Origin: Actinobacteria bacterium IMCC26256
GTDB lineage: Bacteria > Actinomycetota > Acidimicrobiia > IMCC26256
Assembly (NCBI GenBank): GCA_001023575.1
Contig: CP011489.1
Location: 1,921,001-1,985,000, forward strand
Reading direction: 5' to 3'
Length of the DNA: 64,000 nt
The translations under genes and the position numbers were made by a program. The notes under the pieces are model-generated. The model did no database searches and was not told the DNA's origin. It saw only the letters and a program-made list of their open reading frames with translations. Positions within the stretch are counted from its first letter, which is position 1; the number at the start of each line of letters is the position of its first letter. Below are positions 7,778 to 14,455 of the stretch, one piece after another.

Positions 7778-9307
7778 TCAAGCGTGGCGCGCCTTCGACG
7801 AACACTGCTTGCAGAGCCTCGTGCGCAACGCTGTCGGAGCCTCGCATTTCGAACAAGCACCAATCGTGTTGTCTGCAATGGCATCGGCGAGGAGGTCACC
7901 AATTCGAGCGTCGGCTGTTCGAACGACTTCGATGAGCGCTGGGACGTCATATCCCCCGATTGAGCCAGCGGTGTGTGCCGCAACGATCAGCGCTCTCCCC
8001 GCTCCGCTGATGGTCTCGAGTTGGTCGATCGTGTGGTCTTGGCGGTCCAAGGCAAGTTCTGCTGTCAGGTCGAATCGCTCCCCCGCGTACTCACGCGCCA
8101 CAAGGATCAGGTGCGAAGGCCTGGGGAGGGGTGTCGTCGCGAGAAAGTGCGCGGTCCTAGCGTCGACTGGCCATGGCGACGAGCCCCAGAGGCTCTTGAG
8201 GATATCGAAACGACGCTGAGTAGCAGCCGGGTCAGCAGGTCGAGCCCATGGATGTCCATCCAAGATGTCCGTAGCGGCGGAGCGCCAAGCCCCAAGCGCC
8301 CTACTGAGCATGCGAGGTTCATCACACTTGAGGTCATCGAAGGTTGGCGTGACACTGAGCGCGTCGGATCGCAGGTCCGACGCGAGCGTCCCCGAGGCGA
8401 CCTTGACGGCATGCTCGATGAGCTTGCCGGATGGCTCGCATCCTCTCACCCCAGCGAGTGCGTAAACTGCGCCGTGGGAGCCCGGCCCGCGACCCGCGCG
8501 GCCTGCAATCTGCGCGGCCTCCCACGAGTGGAGCCTGCGATTCTCGGAACCGTCGAACTTGGTCGTTTCGGCGAAGATGATGCTGTCTGATGGGAGGTTC
8601 AATCCATGCCCGATGACGTCGGTCGATACCACGACGTCGATGTCGCCGCGATGGAAGGCCTCGATCTGTGCCAACTTCACTTCAGGTGGCAACTGCCCAT
8701 AGAGCGCACCGACGCGCAGACCACGGCCCTGGAGCACCCGGGCAAGCCCGAGCACAGAACGCCGCGAGAAGCAGACGACGACCGAGCGTGGCCCGACCTG
8801 ATCGAGTTCCACTCGACCGTTGAATTCGAGGGTTCCCAGCCGCGCGTGGTGGGTGACCTCGACGTCCGGGAAGAGCGTACGCAACAGCGGCAACGTCTCC
8901 GTTGCTGCGATGAGCGACATTGATTCGTAGTCACCACGAGTGAAGATGCGGCTCCATGCCGGACCTCGGTCGCGATCCAGAGCCCAGTGAGCCTCGTCGA
9001 CCACAATGAAGTCAGAGCGAAGCGGTGCCATCTCGGCCGTGCAACAGATAATGTCGGCATCACCATTGATGACGCGCTCGCCTGTCAGAAGCCCGACACG
9101 ATCGGGTCCGAGCCGACGTGCGAGTTTTGCATACACCTCCTGGGCCAAGAGGCGTAGCGGGCTCGCGTAAACGCCGCGACCGCGCTGTGCGAGCTCCTCG
9201 AGGCTGGCGGCGGTCTTTCCTGAGTTGGTCGGCCCGACGCTTGCAGTGACCTTGCGGGGCGGCGTGGATAGTTGCGGGATGGTGACGTTGACTGTGTGAT
9301 GTGCCAT
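7778..9307 (-). CDS. Suv3-like superfamily 2 RNA helicase
   Basis: A 509-residue DExH helicase most like Suv3, the RNA helicase of the mitochondrial degradosome. Visible motifs are GPTNSGKT at 25-32 (motif I, with the Suv3-typical PTNSGKT), GVYASPLRLLAQE (Ia), TGER, CTAEM, DEAH at 104-107 (II), IVCFS-like VVVCFSRR, YGQLPPEVKLAQ, STDVIGHGLNL and QIAGRAGRG at 266-274 (VI). The C-terminus ends in a zinc-ribbon-like pair, CSKC and CKQC, not found in Suv3. Eukaryotic Suv3 unwinds 3'-tailed RNA for an exonuclease; here a NYN RNase gene lies in the same island. The ATG at 9307 coincides with the +1 of promoter P3, so the mRNA should be leaderless. It stands apart from the E1 operon, separated by strong hairpins. 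Confidence 0.85.
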   Translation of the reverse strand: MAHHTVNVTIPQLSTPPRKVTASVGPTNSGKTAASLEELAQRGRGVYASPLRLLAQEVYAKLARRLGPDRVGLLTGERVINGDADIICCTAEMAPLRSDFIVVDEAHWALDRDRGPAWSRIFTRGDYESMSLIAATETLPLLRTLFPDVEVTHHARLGTLEFNGRVELDQVGPRSVVVCFSRRSVLGLARVLQGRGLRVGALYGQLPPEVKLAQIEAFHRGDIDVVVSTDVIGHGLNLPSDSIIFAETTKFDGSENRRLHSWEAAQIAGRAGRGPGSHGAVYALAGVRGCEPSGKLIEHAVKVASGTLASDLRSDALSVTPTFDDLKCDEPRMLSRALGAWRSAATDILDGHPWARPADPAATQRRFDILKSLWGSSPWPVDARTAHFLATTPLPRPSHLILVAREYAGERFDLTAELALDRQDHTIDQLETISGAGRALIVAAHTAGSIGGYDVPALIEVVRTADARIGDLLADAIADNTIGACSKCEAPTALRTRLCKQCSSKARHA

Positions 9308-9344
9308 GCCTTCAGAGCGGTGATATCAGGGTTGTAGTGACAGG
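9308..9344 (-). promoter_or_regulatory. Island-type promoter P3 (leaderless) for the helicase
   Basis: Read on the minus strand, CCTGTCAC runs 9344 to 9337, and CGCTCT runs 9319 to 9314 after a 17-base spacer. The ATG at 9307 lies exactly 37 bases from the first C, as at the other leaderless starts. Confidence 0.75.
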
Positions 9345-9377
9345 CCCGCGCAGTGACGCATAAGTGCGCACATCAGC

Positions 9378-9434
9378 CGGCGCGCACCACATCGCGCGCG
9401 CCGGTGGGGGGAGCGGCGCGCCGCTCCCCCCACC
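9378..9434 (-). terminator. Pair of strong GC hairpins, including a perfect 32-bp palindrome
   Basis: Positions 9403-9434 form a perfect palindrome with arm GGTGGGGGGAGCGGCG. Next to it CCGGCGCGC (9378-9386) pairs with GCGCGCCGG (9396-9404), and the two stems share two bases. They follow the stop of the E1/zinc-finger gene on the minus strand and precede the helicase promoter, so they most likely end the operon transcript. Confidence 0.6.
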
Positions 9435-9458
9435 ACGCAATGCGAGTGCAAGCCTCGG

Positions 9459-9614
9459 TCAGTCGACCTCGCCAGCTCCCTTGCACCGCTTGCACGTTTC
9501 CCGGATCTTCGTCCACTTGCCAGTGGACTGTTCCTTCACCTCGCGGTAAAGCCCTCCAGAGCCGTTGCAGGCCGGGCAGAGTTTCTTCCCCATGTCATCA
9601 CCCCCCTTTGTCAT
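9459..9614 (-). CDS. Internal in-frame ORF: free DnaJ-like zinc-finger peptide
   Basis: The last 51 codons of the E1-like gene can be read separately from ATG 9614, or more likely 44 codons from ATG 9593, which has a purine-rich AAAGGGGGG ribosome-binding site eight bases upstream. The product is one CPACNGSG...CKRCKGAG module. An island-type promoter (P4) sits just upstream inside the E1 coding sequence, with its -10 element at the conserved spacing. This supports independent production of the finger, in addition to the fused form. Stand-alone fingers of this kind are known in actinobacteria; the role is unknown. Confidence 0.55.
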   Translation of the reverse strand: MTKGGDDMGKKLCPACNGSGGLYREVKEQSTGKWTKIRETCKRCKGAGEVD

Positions 9615-10589
9615 CGTCTCCCCTAAGAGCGTCCGGAAACTCCCTCCGGTGACAGGTATGTCCGTCGTCGCTCTCGTCGTACTGTCGTTTGTCGCTTCGC
9701 TGCGTTGGGCTACGAGTTGATGCCGCGAGAACGAAGGCAACGGAGCGACCGGGTGTTCGCCGCAGATGGGACACTGCGGGTTACGCGTTGAGGTGTGCCA
9801 TACGGCTTGAGGGGCGAACTGGCCCGCCGCACCAGCGAATAGCGCCCCGAACCAACCCCACTCCGGTGACGTCGCAACGATGCAGAGGTTGTGGCGAGCG
9901 AGCGCGGTCAGCGTGGTGGTTCCTGCTGGCGTGTTCGCTCCGGAGAGGAGCCCGATCGCGTGCTTCGCTGCGACGCTCACGACGGTAAGAATGTCTGCCC
10001 CGAGCGCTGTCTCGGCGGCGATCCGCCCCGTTCCGTAATCCTTCGTCCGCGCCGCATCGGTCGTCGTTGTGTTCCCGACTGCACACTGGAAACAGGGAGT
10101 CACGGGTGGAACCGTCGCAACGATCTCTCCAGCTTCGGCACCTCGGTAGAGTGATGCGAATACTGCGGGCACTCCGAGCGCATAGCAACGATGGTTAATG
10201 GCTGCCTGGGCTATCGGGTCGTCGGTAGCTGCGATAACCAAATCTGCGCGAACGATGACATCCGTGATCGTGTCCTCGTCAAGCTGGAGCAAGGGAGCGG
10301 CGATCTGGCAGACGTTTGCAGACGGGTCAATCGCGCGAAGGTGTTCGGACAGAGCTTGGACCTTGGACTGACCGACGTCATGATTGCGAAAGACAGATCG
10401 CGAGAGGTTCGGTGCCTCGACGGTGTCGGGATCAACGAGTGTGAATGCACCGACCCCGTGCCGGACGAGAATGTCCGCGAGGTGCGAGCCGACGCTGCCG
10501 CATCCGATCACCACCACGTGGTGATTTCGCAGGGGTGCGATTAGCGCTTCGACGCGTGCGGTTCGGCTGTTGGCCGCAGAGTCGGTCAC
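9459..10589 (-). CDS. ThiF/MoeB/E1-like adenylating protein with C-terminal zinc finger
   Basis: A 376-residue member of the E1 superfamily, which adenylates the C-terminal glycine of ubiquitin-like or sulfur-carrier proteins. The nucleotide site is VIGCGSVGSHLADIL (GxGxxG at 29-34) with D53 in VDPDTVEAPNLSR. C166/C169 (PCFQC) and C273/C276 (PQCPIC) form the structural zinc site seen in MoeB and ThiF. I see no convincing thioester cysteine in the crossover region, so it may adenylate only. Residues 333-376 add a small CxxCxGxG zinc finger (C338/341, C366/369) separated by a loose linker. The GTG at 10589 overlaps the stop of the JAB gene (GTGA) with AGGAGG just upstream. Within the frame lie an island-type promoter and internal starts that would make the zinc finger alone. 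The genes upstream encode JAB and E2-like proteins, a set resembling Bil and type II CBASS modules. Confidence 0.85.
   Translation of the reverse strand: MTDSAANSRTARVEALIAPLRNHHVVVIGCGSVGSHLADILVRHGVGAFTLVDPDTVEAPNLSRSVFRNHDVGQSKVQALSEHLRAIDPSANVCQIAAPLLQLDEDTITDVIVRADLVIAATDDPIAQAAINHRCYALGVPAVFASLYRGAEAGEIVATVPPVTPCFQCAVGNTTTTDAARTKDYGTGRIAAETALGADILTVVSVAAKHAIGLLSGANTPAGTTTLTALARHNLCIVATSPEWGWFGALFAGAAGQFAPQAVWHTSTRNPQCPICGEHPVAPLPSFSRHQLVAQRSEATNDSTTRATTDIPVTGGSFRTLLGETMTKGGDDMGKKLCPACNGSGGLYREVKEQSTGKWTKIRETCKRCKGAGEVD
9615..9656 (-). promoter_or_regulatory. Island-type promoter P4 inside the E1 gene
   Basis: Minus-strand CCTGTCAC at 9656-9649 and CGCTCT at 9631-9626 with a 17-base spacer. 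The predicted start near 9619 is followed by ATG at 9614 and a strong ribosome-binding site for ATG 9593. Confidence 0.6.
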
Positions 10590-11473
10590 TGGTCAACCTC
10601 CTGAAGCGGCGTCTTCGTAACGGTGGTCCGGAGTTGCTCCAGCGAGGCGATGAGTGCGGCGATCGCCGTGTCGGAATCAGGGTGAGCAAGCGCGGCGAGC
10701 TTTGTAGGGGTCATTCCGTCGCCATCGTCCACGGCGATGAGGGGTGCGGCGATCGGGAAGTCCGATGAGAGGAGCACCCAGACGGTGGTGTCTAGGTCAT
10801 GCGCAATGAACTGGAGGCCCACGACGCTGTGGCCGGCGACGACGAGGTCTTGGGCGGTCTGGGATCTCCAGCCTGTCGCCGCGACGACGGCTTGAGCGAC
10901 GCTCTCAACGGGGAGGACACGAACGGCGGTGGGCTTGCTGATGATCAACCGATCGGAGGAGTCGAGTCGCGCGAAGAACCATGTGATGCGCCCGTTCGTG
11001 AGACTGGTCTCGTGCGACTCGACGTTGTCTTCGTCCCGGGTTTGAGTGACGATTGGCATCGTGACGGTCCCGAGGTGGCGGTTCTGTTGCAGGAGGTGGC
11101 GTGTGACGTCTAGGTCCGGTCCGCTGAGCCGGTTCATGCCCGCGGGGTGGCTGTGGACCACCCCGGTCAACGTCATGTCGAGGAGTGTCTCCGTGTCCTC
11201 GACCTCCCGGACCAGATGCTCGGAGGGTACGTACGAAACGCCAGACGTCTCGGCCTCGCAGTCCCAAAGGAATCGGGTGATGAGGGTGGAACTGACCGGG
11301 CGAAGGAGCGCTCCACCCTGTTCCGGGTTGGGTGCAGCGAGGTGCTTGTCGATGCCGTTGAGGACCGTGTCGGTAACAGCGACGACTCGCGGCGATATCA
11401 GTGCGTGAACAGGGGCGATCGATCGGCTTCGTAGCGTGCTGAAGTTGGGTTGCGTTCGCGATCTCATAATCAT
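10586..11473 (-). CDS. JAMM/JAB-domain isopeptidase-like protein
   Basis: A 295-residue protein with a Mov34/JAB metalloprotease domain, the fold that removes or matures ubiquitin-like proteins. The metal site is complete: E51 in EQGGALL, H107 and H109 in VVHSHP, S117 and D120 in SGPD, which fits HxH-x7-S-x2-D exactly. The C-terminal 150 residues are not recognised (SDFPIAAPLIAVDDGDG near 240). The frame is open from 11527, but the ATG at 11473 overlaps the stop of the E2-like gene as ATGA, so I use that start. It is followed with a four-base overlap by the E1-like gene. In CBASS Cap3 and Bil systems a JAB enzyme reverses or primes E1/E2 conjugation; the same role is inferred here. Confidence 0.85.
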   Translation of the reverse strand: MIMRSRTQPNFSTLRSRSIAPVHALISPRVVAVTDTVLNGIDKHLAAPNPEQGGALLRPVSSTLITRFLWDCEAETSGVSYVPSEHLVREVEDTETLLDMTLTGVVHSHPAGMNRLSGPDLDVTRHLLQQNRHLGTVTMPIVTQTRDEDNVESHETSLTNGRITWFFARLDSSDRLIISKPTAVRVLPVESVAQAVVAATGWRSQTAQDLVVAGHSVVGLQFIAHDLDTTVWVLLSSDFPIAAPLIAVDDGDGMTPTKLAALAHPDSDTAIAALIASLEQLRTTVTKTPLQEVDQ

Positions 11474-12201
11474 GCCGAGAACGGTGCGGGCAGACCGCGG
11501 AGGATGAACTCCATGTAGACGCACCACTTTGCAAGCGCGCCGTGGACCGCGGCGAGGGATTCGTGTCCCCGAAATCCCGGGCGCAAGCAGACTACGGTCT
11601 GCCCGTCGAGTGCCTGCAGGTGATGTCGGTGCCCGACGAACTCGTCAAGGTTTGGTGCGATCACGTAGGCGAACCACTCGTTGCGGCGGGCAGGGTCCTG
11701 ACGGACAAAGAATCGATACTCGGTGGCAAGGAAGACATCGGGGAACAGAGCGAAGGTCCAACCTCTGACGTCATCGAACCAGATCCAATCGCAGTCATTT
11801 TGGGGATCTAGGGCATGGATCGCTGCAGTGTCGTTGCTCGGAGCCGCTGCGAACCTTTCGCGAGGGACGACGGAGGCGACGTGCTCATGCTGACCCGCGT
11901 CAGTGGGGCGGATCTTGCCGTCCGGCTGCACAACTGGCACTGGCACATTGCGGCCGGACTCGGCTTCGCGGATCTGTCGAATCATGGCGGCAAGACCATC
12001 GGGATCGTTAGTCGCGGCGAACCGCTCTCGCGGGATCCTCGAGGTCGGGCTTTCCTCAACTGCTTCTTCCGCCTTCGCTCGTTCGGTGTTTGCTGTGAAG
12101 GCGAGTGGGTCGTCTTGGGGAACCCACACAGAACTTCCGTCGGGGCATGTGACCTCAACGAGTTCGATGATCGGTTCGTCGGGGTTCGAGGTCGGTTTCA
12201 T
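11470..12201 (-). CDS. E2-like (UBC-fold) protein, putative
   Basis: A 243-residue protein encoded directly before JAB and E1. Its C-terminal part has the layout of bacterial E2 proteins: a beta-sheet region (YRFFVRQDPARRNEWFAYVI), a His-rich turn (GHRHHLQ), then C205 in GQTVVCLRPG as candidate catalytic cysteine, followed by W226 and a final helix. The N-terminal 110 residues are low in structure and contain a repeated PRERFAA motif near residues 54 and 113. Assignment rests on this pattern and on the neighbours, so it is moderate. The ATG at 12201 has AAGGAG seven bases upstream and overlaps the stop of an 11-residue leader ORF (ATGA), so translation is probably coupled to it. The gene ends overlapping the JAB start. 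Confidence 0.6.
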   Translation of the reverse strand: MKPTSNPDEPIIELVEVTCPDGSSVWVPQDDPLAFTANTERAKAEEAVEESPTSRIPRERFAATNDPDGLAAMIRQIREAESGRNVPVPVVQPDGKIRPTDAGQHEHVASVVPRERFAAAPSNDTAAIHALDPQNDCDWIWFDDVRGWTFALFPDVFLATEYRFFVRQDPARRNEWFAYVIAPNLDEFVGHRHHLQALDGQTVVCLRPGFRGHESLAAVHGALAKWCVYMEFILRGLPAPFSA

Positions 12202-12233
12202 GGCTTCTCCTTAGACGTACGCGTGGCTGTCAT
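12198..12233 (-). CDS. Leaderless 11-residue leader ORF coupled to the E2-like gene
   Basis: ATG at 12233 lies exactly at the +1 predicted for promoter P10 and encodes MTATRTSKEKP. Its TGA overlaps the ATG of the E2-like gene, and its codons contain that gene's AAGGAG ribosome-binding site. Translation of the leader would therefore deliver ribosomes to the E2-like start. The peptide itself may have no function. Confidence 0.6.
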   Translation of the reverse strand: MTATRTSKEKP

Positions 12234-12270
12234 GGTTGGTGAGGAGTGAGTGGCGCGATGTGGTGACACT
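12234..12270 (-). promoter_or_regulatory. Island-type promoter P10 (leaderless) before the E2-JAB-E1 genes
   Basis: Minus-strand AGTGTCAC at 12270-12263 and TCCTCA at 12245-12240 with a 17-base spacer. The ATG at 12233 lies at +1. The motif starts on the base right after the stop codon of the upstream gene. Confidence 0.65.
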
Positions 12271-12828
12271 TCAAGTCCAAGCGGCGATGAGGAACCACAC
12301 GGCGAGTTCCCCTGGGGCAGCTCGCCCCGAGGCGGTCACGACTGCCATGAGCGCAGGGTCAAGCCCAGCTGCAATTGCAGATGCGCCGGCTCCGGCAACT
12401 GCGAACGGTGCGACTACGGTCTTCGCTGCCATGCCAACGATGCGATTGCAACGCGCGAGCGTCGTTGTGAGACGGGGATCGGGTGCGCCAGCGGGCACGA
12501 TCGTGGCGAGGTCGTGTTTGGCGAGTTTGCTGCCAGCCTTGCTGAGGGAGCCAGCGGGGAGCTCGTGCGCGACGAAGAGCCGATCCACCGTTACCTTCCG
12601 TTCGTTTAGGCTCTTTAGCCGCTCGAGTACCGGCCCAGGTACGACAAACGTGCGCGCAGCGAGGTGAGGGTCATCCTCAGCCGCAACCACGACCCATTCC
12701 GCCTCCGAAGTCAAGAGTCCGATTGGCCCAGCTGGGATCTTCGTGACTCCGAGCATGGTAAGCAGGCCCGCACCTCGGGTCAGCGTTTCGGTTGCGCGAG
12801 TTTCGAGCACGGTTGGTTTCAGTGCCAT
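12271..12828 (-). CDS. Unknown protein in the E1/E2/JAB cluster
   Basis: A 185-residue protein I do not recognise. The N-terminal two thirds are soluble (SEAEWVVVAAEDDPH, VDRLFVAHELP); residues 135-185 are rich in alanine and glycine and contain one or two weakly hydrophobic stretches (KTVVAPFAVAGAGASAIAAG and a C-terminal LAVWFLIAAW), which could be membrane-attached. It follows the membrane-protein gene by 34 bases in the same direction and probably shares its transcript. No ubiquitin-like beta-grasp pattern or terminal Gly-Gly is visible. Confidence 0.6.
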   Translation of the reverse strand: MALKPTVLETRATETLTRGAGLLTMLGVTKIPAGPIGLLTSEAEWVVVAAEDDPHLAARTFVVPGPVLERLKSLNERKVTVDRLFVAHELPAGSLSKAGSKLAKHDLATIVPAGAPDPRLTTTLARCNRIVGMAAKTVVAPFAVAGAGASAIAAGLDPALMAVVTASGRAAPGELAVWFLIAAWT

Positions 12829-12862
12829 CAGGAGGCCCAGCCCCGAGCGATGCTGCCAATAC

Positions 12863-13378
12863 TCATGAGAGGACCATTACGAGGACGATGCAGAGCGCGA
12901 CCACAAACAGTGCGACGAGCGCCAGAGTCGATGCAGTGACAATCAGTGTGGGAATCGAAAGTGCGCAAGCCGTCACGTCGAGAGCTGTCAGGGTTACGAG
13001 TTCGCGATGGTTCGCGGTGCGGAAGCCCCTCGTCATTATCGCGAGCACGACCAGGCCGAGAGCAACCCCACCGAGAGCCCAAGGCGCCCAAAGATCTGCG
13101 CCGCCGATGCTCACAAGCCTGTGAACGGATCTCCCAATGCCGGTTTCGCCAGCAGTGGCGCGTGCAAGCTGGTAGTGGATCGGCGCGCAGATGATGGCAA
13201 TTGCGAGTGAGATCCAGCTGTTGCGGGTGAGCGGCCCGAGCGAGCTCAGGCGCACACTCGACTTTGGTGTTGACTTCGCAAGCACATCGCGCAACGTGAG
13301 TGGTGAAGGCACGGATCCTCCGCTCGCGACGTTGCGTGGCAGACCGAGGTGGGTTCGAACGCGGTCGGCGTAATCCAT
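12863..13378 (-). CDS. Four-helix membrane protein, unknown
   Basis: A 171-residue integral membrane protein. After a soluble N-terminus of about 65 residues there are hydrophobic segments near 73-90 (SWISLAIAIICAPIHY), 108-128 (APWALGGVALGLVVLAIM), 138-150 and 150-171 (ALVALFVVALCIVLVMV), the last ending at the C-terminus. No family is recognised. ATG 13378 has a good AAGGAG site. It begins 24 bases after the ATP-grasp stop, yet has its own island-type promoter P5 lying inside the end of that gene, with a 38-base untranslated leader. A longer frame from 13406 through the same DNA is a shadow. A membrane anchor or effector of the cluster is a reasonable guess. Confidence 0.65.
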   Translation of the reverse strand: MDYADRVRTHLGLPRNVASGGSVPSPLTLRDVLAKSTPKSSVRLSSLGPLTRNSWISLAIAIICAPIHYQLARATAGETGIGRSVHRLVSIGGADLWAPWALGGVALGLVVLAIMTRGFRTANHRELVTLTALDVTACALSIPTLIVTASTLALVALFVVALCIVLVMVLS

Positions 13379-13402
13379 CAGGTGATCTCCTTTTTGTCGT
13401 TG

Positions 13403-14455
13403 TCATCTAGGGGTTCCCTCAGAGAGCACCGACGCGTTGACCTTGGTGACAGGTCGGCTCGTCTCGGTTCCGTCGGTGAGCCAACGGGCGATCGCGGCCG
13501 CGATGGGCAGGCCGGTGAAGTCCTCGATCCACAGCCATTGACCATTAGGGTTGACCTCGAGGAATACCGTCTCGCCTTCAGGCGTGACGACGAGGTCGAA
13601 CGCGCCAAACTCGAGTCCGAGTGCCCGGGCGAGCCGGCGGCAGCGAGTCGCCGTGGGATCGTCGAGGGTGACAGGACGATGCGCAATCGATTCGGGGTCG
13701 GCGCGACGCCAATCGTCTAACCCGTCCATGGAAGTCTGCGAGTCCATCGCGCAAGCGAGCAGATTGTCGCCGACGAGCGTGACCCGCAGTTCGTAAGCCT
13801 TCGGAACCGGCCGCTGGTAGAGGACGGGACTCAGGCTGATCTGGGAGTCGTCCAGGTCACGAGTCTCAACGATGCCCGCGAACACGTTGTAGGGATCGTT
13901 GCTCGGCAGACGCGGCGGTCCTGAGGAGACGAGCTTCGCGATGGCGCGTCCGCCGATAGCCCGCATGAAGTCGTAGACAAGGGCCGGGTCCTGACTCACA
14001 AGCGTTTCGGGCACTGTGAACCCGGCCGCGACCGCAGCACGAAGCTGCGCCGGCCGGAACGACGCGGCACGCACGGCGTCGGGGTGGCTCAGCCACGCAG
14101 AGTCGATACTGCGGAGGGTTCCTTGAAGCCCTGCGGTGGTCTCATCGATGGCGAAGTCCCGTGGGTTGCCGTCGAGTTGCGGGGCAACGGCGGCTCGAGT
14201 CGGACGCCGGTTCCAGACGGCGGTGATCTCCGAGGACTCGGCAGTGATCCCACTCCCAGTGAACGTGGCCCGTGCGCTGCCGTTCCGGTCGAGGTGAAAC
14301 GATGCTCCTGACGTCGGCCAGGCAACGTCCGTGTCGTAGCGAAGATAAGGGGTGCCAAGCAGATTGAGTTCGCGCTCTACCGGCGTGGCGTGTACGTCCT
14401 CAGTGTTCGTCAGTAGTACCGCGAGCGGCGGGCGCTTCGCGGAAGTCGCACTCAC
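13403..14455 (-). CDS. ATP-grasp peptide ligase of the graspetide (MvdD/SAV_5884-like) type
   Basis: A 350-residue ATP-grasp protein resembling the maturases that form ester or amide crosslinks in graspetide RiPPs. The N-terminal pre-ATP-grasp part has TAVWNRRPTRA; the middle has FRPAQLRAAVAAGFTVPETL and GRAIAKLVSS (nucleotide-binding lysine region); residues 300-312 read EVNPNGQWLWIED, the metal-binding block very typical of this subgroup, followed by GLPIAAAIA. These enzymes usually sit next to a short precursor-peptide gene; the 67-residue ORF at 15944-16147 is the only candidate nearby. ATG 14455 overlaps the end of the NYN gene (ATGA), so both are co-translated. Pairing such a ligase with E1, E2 and JAB proteins is not something I know from described systems. 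Confidence 0.8.
   Translation of the reverse strand: MSATSAKRPPLAVLLTNTEDVHATPVERELNLLGTPYLRYDTDVAWPTSGASFHLDRNGSARATFTGSGITAESSEITAVWNRRPTRAAVAPQLDGNPRDFAIDETTAGLQGTLRSIDSAWLSHPDAVRAASFRPAQLRAAVAAGFTVPETLVSQDPALVYDFMRAIGGRAIAKLVSSGPPRLPSNDPYNVFAGIVETRDLDDSQISLSPVLYQRPVPKAYELRVTLVGDNLLACAMDSQTSMDGLDDWRRADPESIAHRPVTLDDPTATRCRRLARALGLEFGAFDLVVTPEGETVFLEVNPNGQWLWIEDFTGLPIAAAIARWLTDGTETSRPVTKVNASVLSEGTPR
13423..13453 (-). promoter_or_regulatory. Island-type promoter P5 inside the ATP-grasp gene
   Basis: Minus-strand CCTGTCAC at 13453-13446 and TGCTCT at 13428-13423, spacer 17. Predicted +1 is near 13416; the membrane-protein gene starts at 13378 with its own ribosome-binding site, so this one would not be leaderless. 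Confidence 0.55.

Noticed and set aside
12828-13406. 192-codon minus-strand frame starting right after the ATP-grasp stop
   Set aside because: Out-of-frame shadow of the membrane protein; Arg/Cys-rich composition is typical of a wrong frame.
13668-13675. GTGACAGG (CCTGTCAC on the minus strand) inside the ATP-grasp gene
   Set aside because: No CTMW element at the required distance and no start downstream; it encodes part of a conserved protein stretch.
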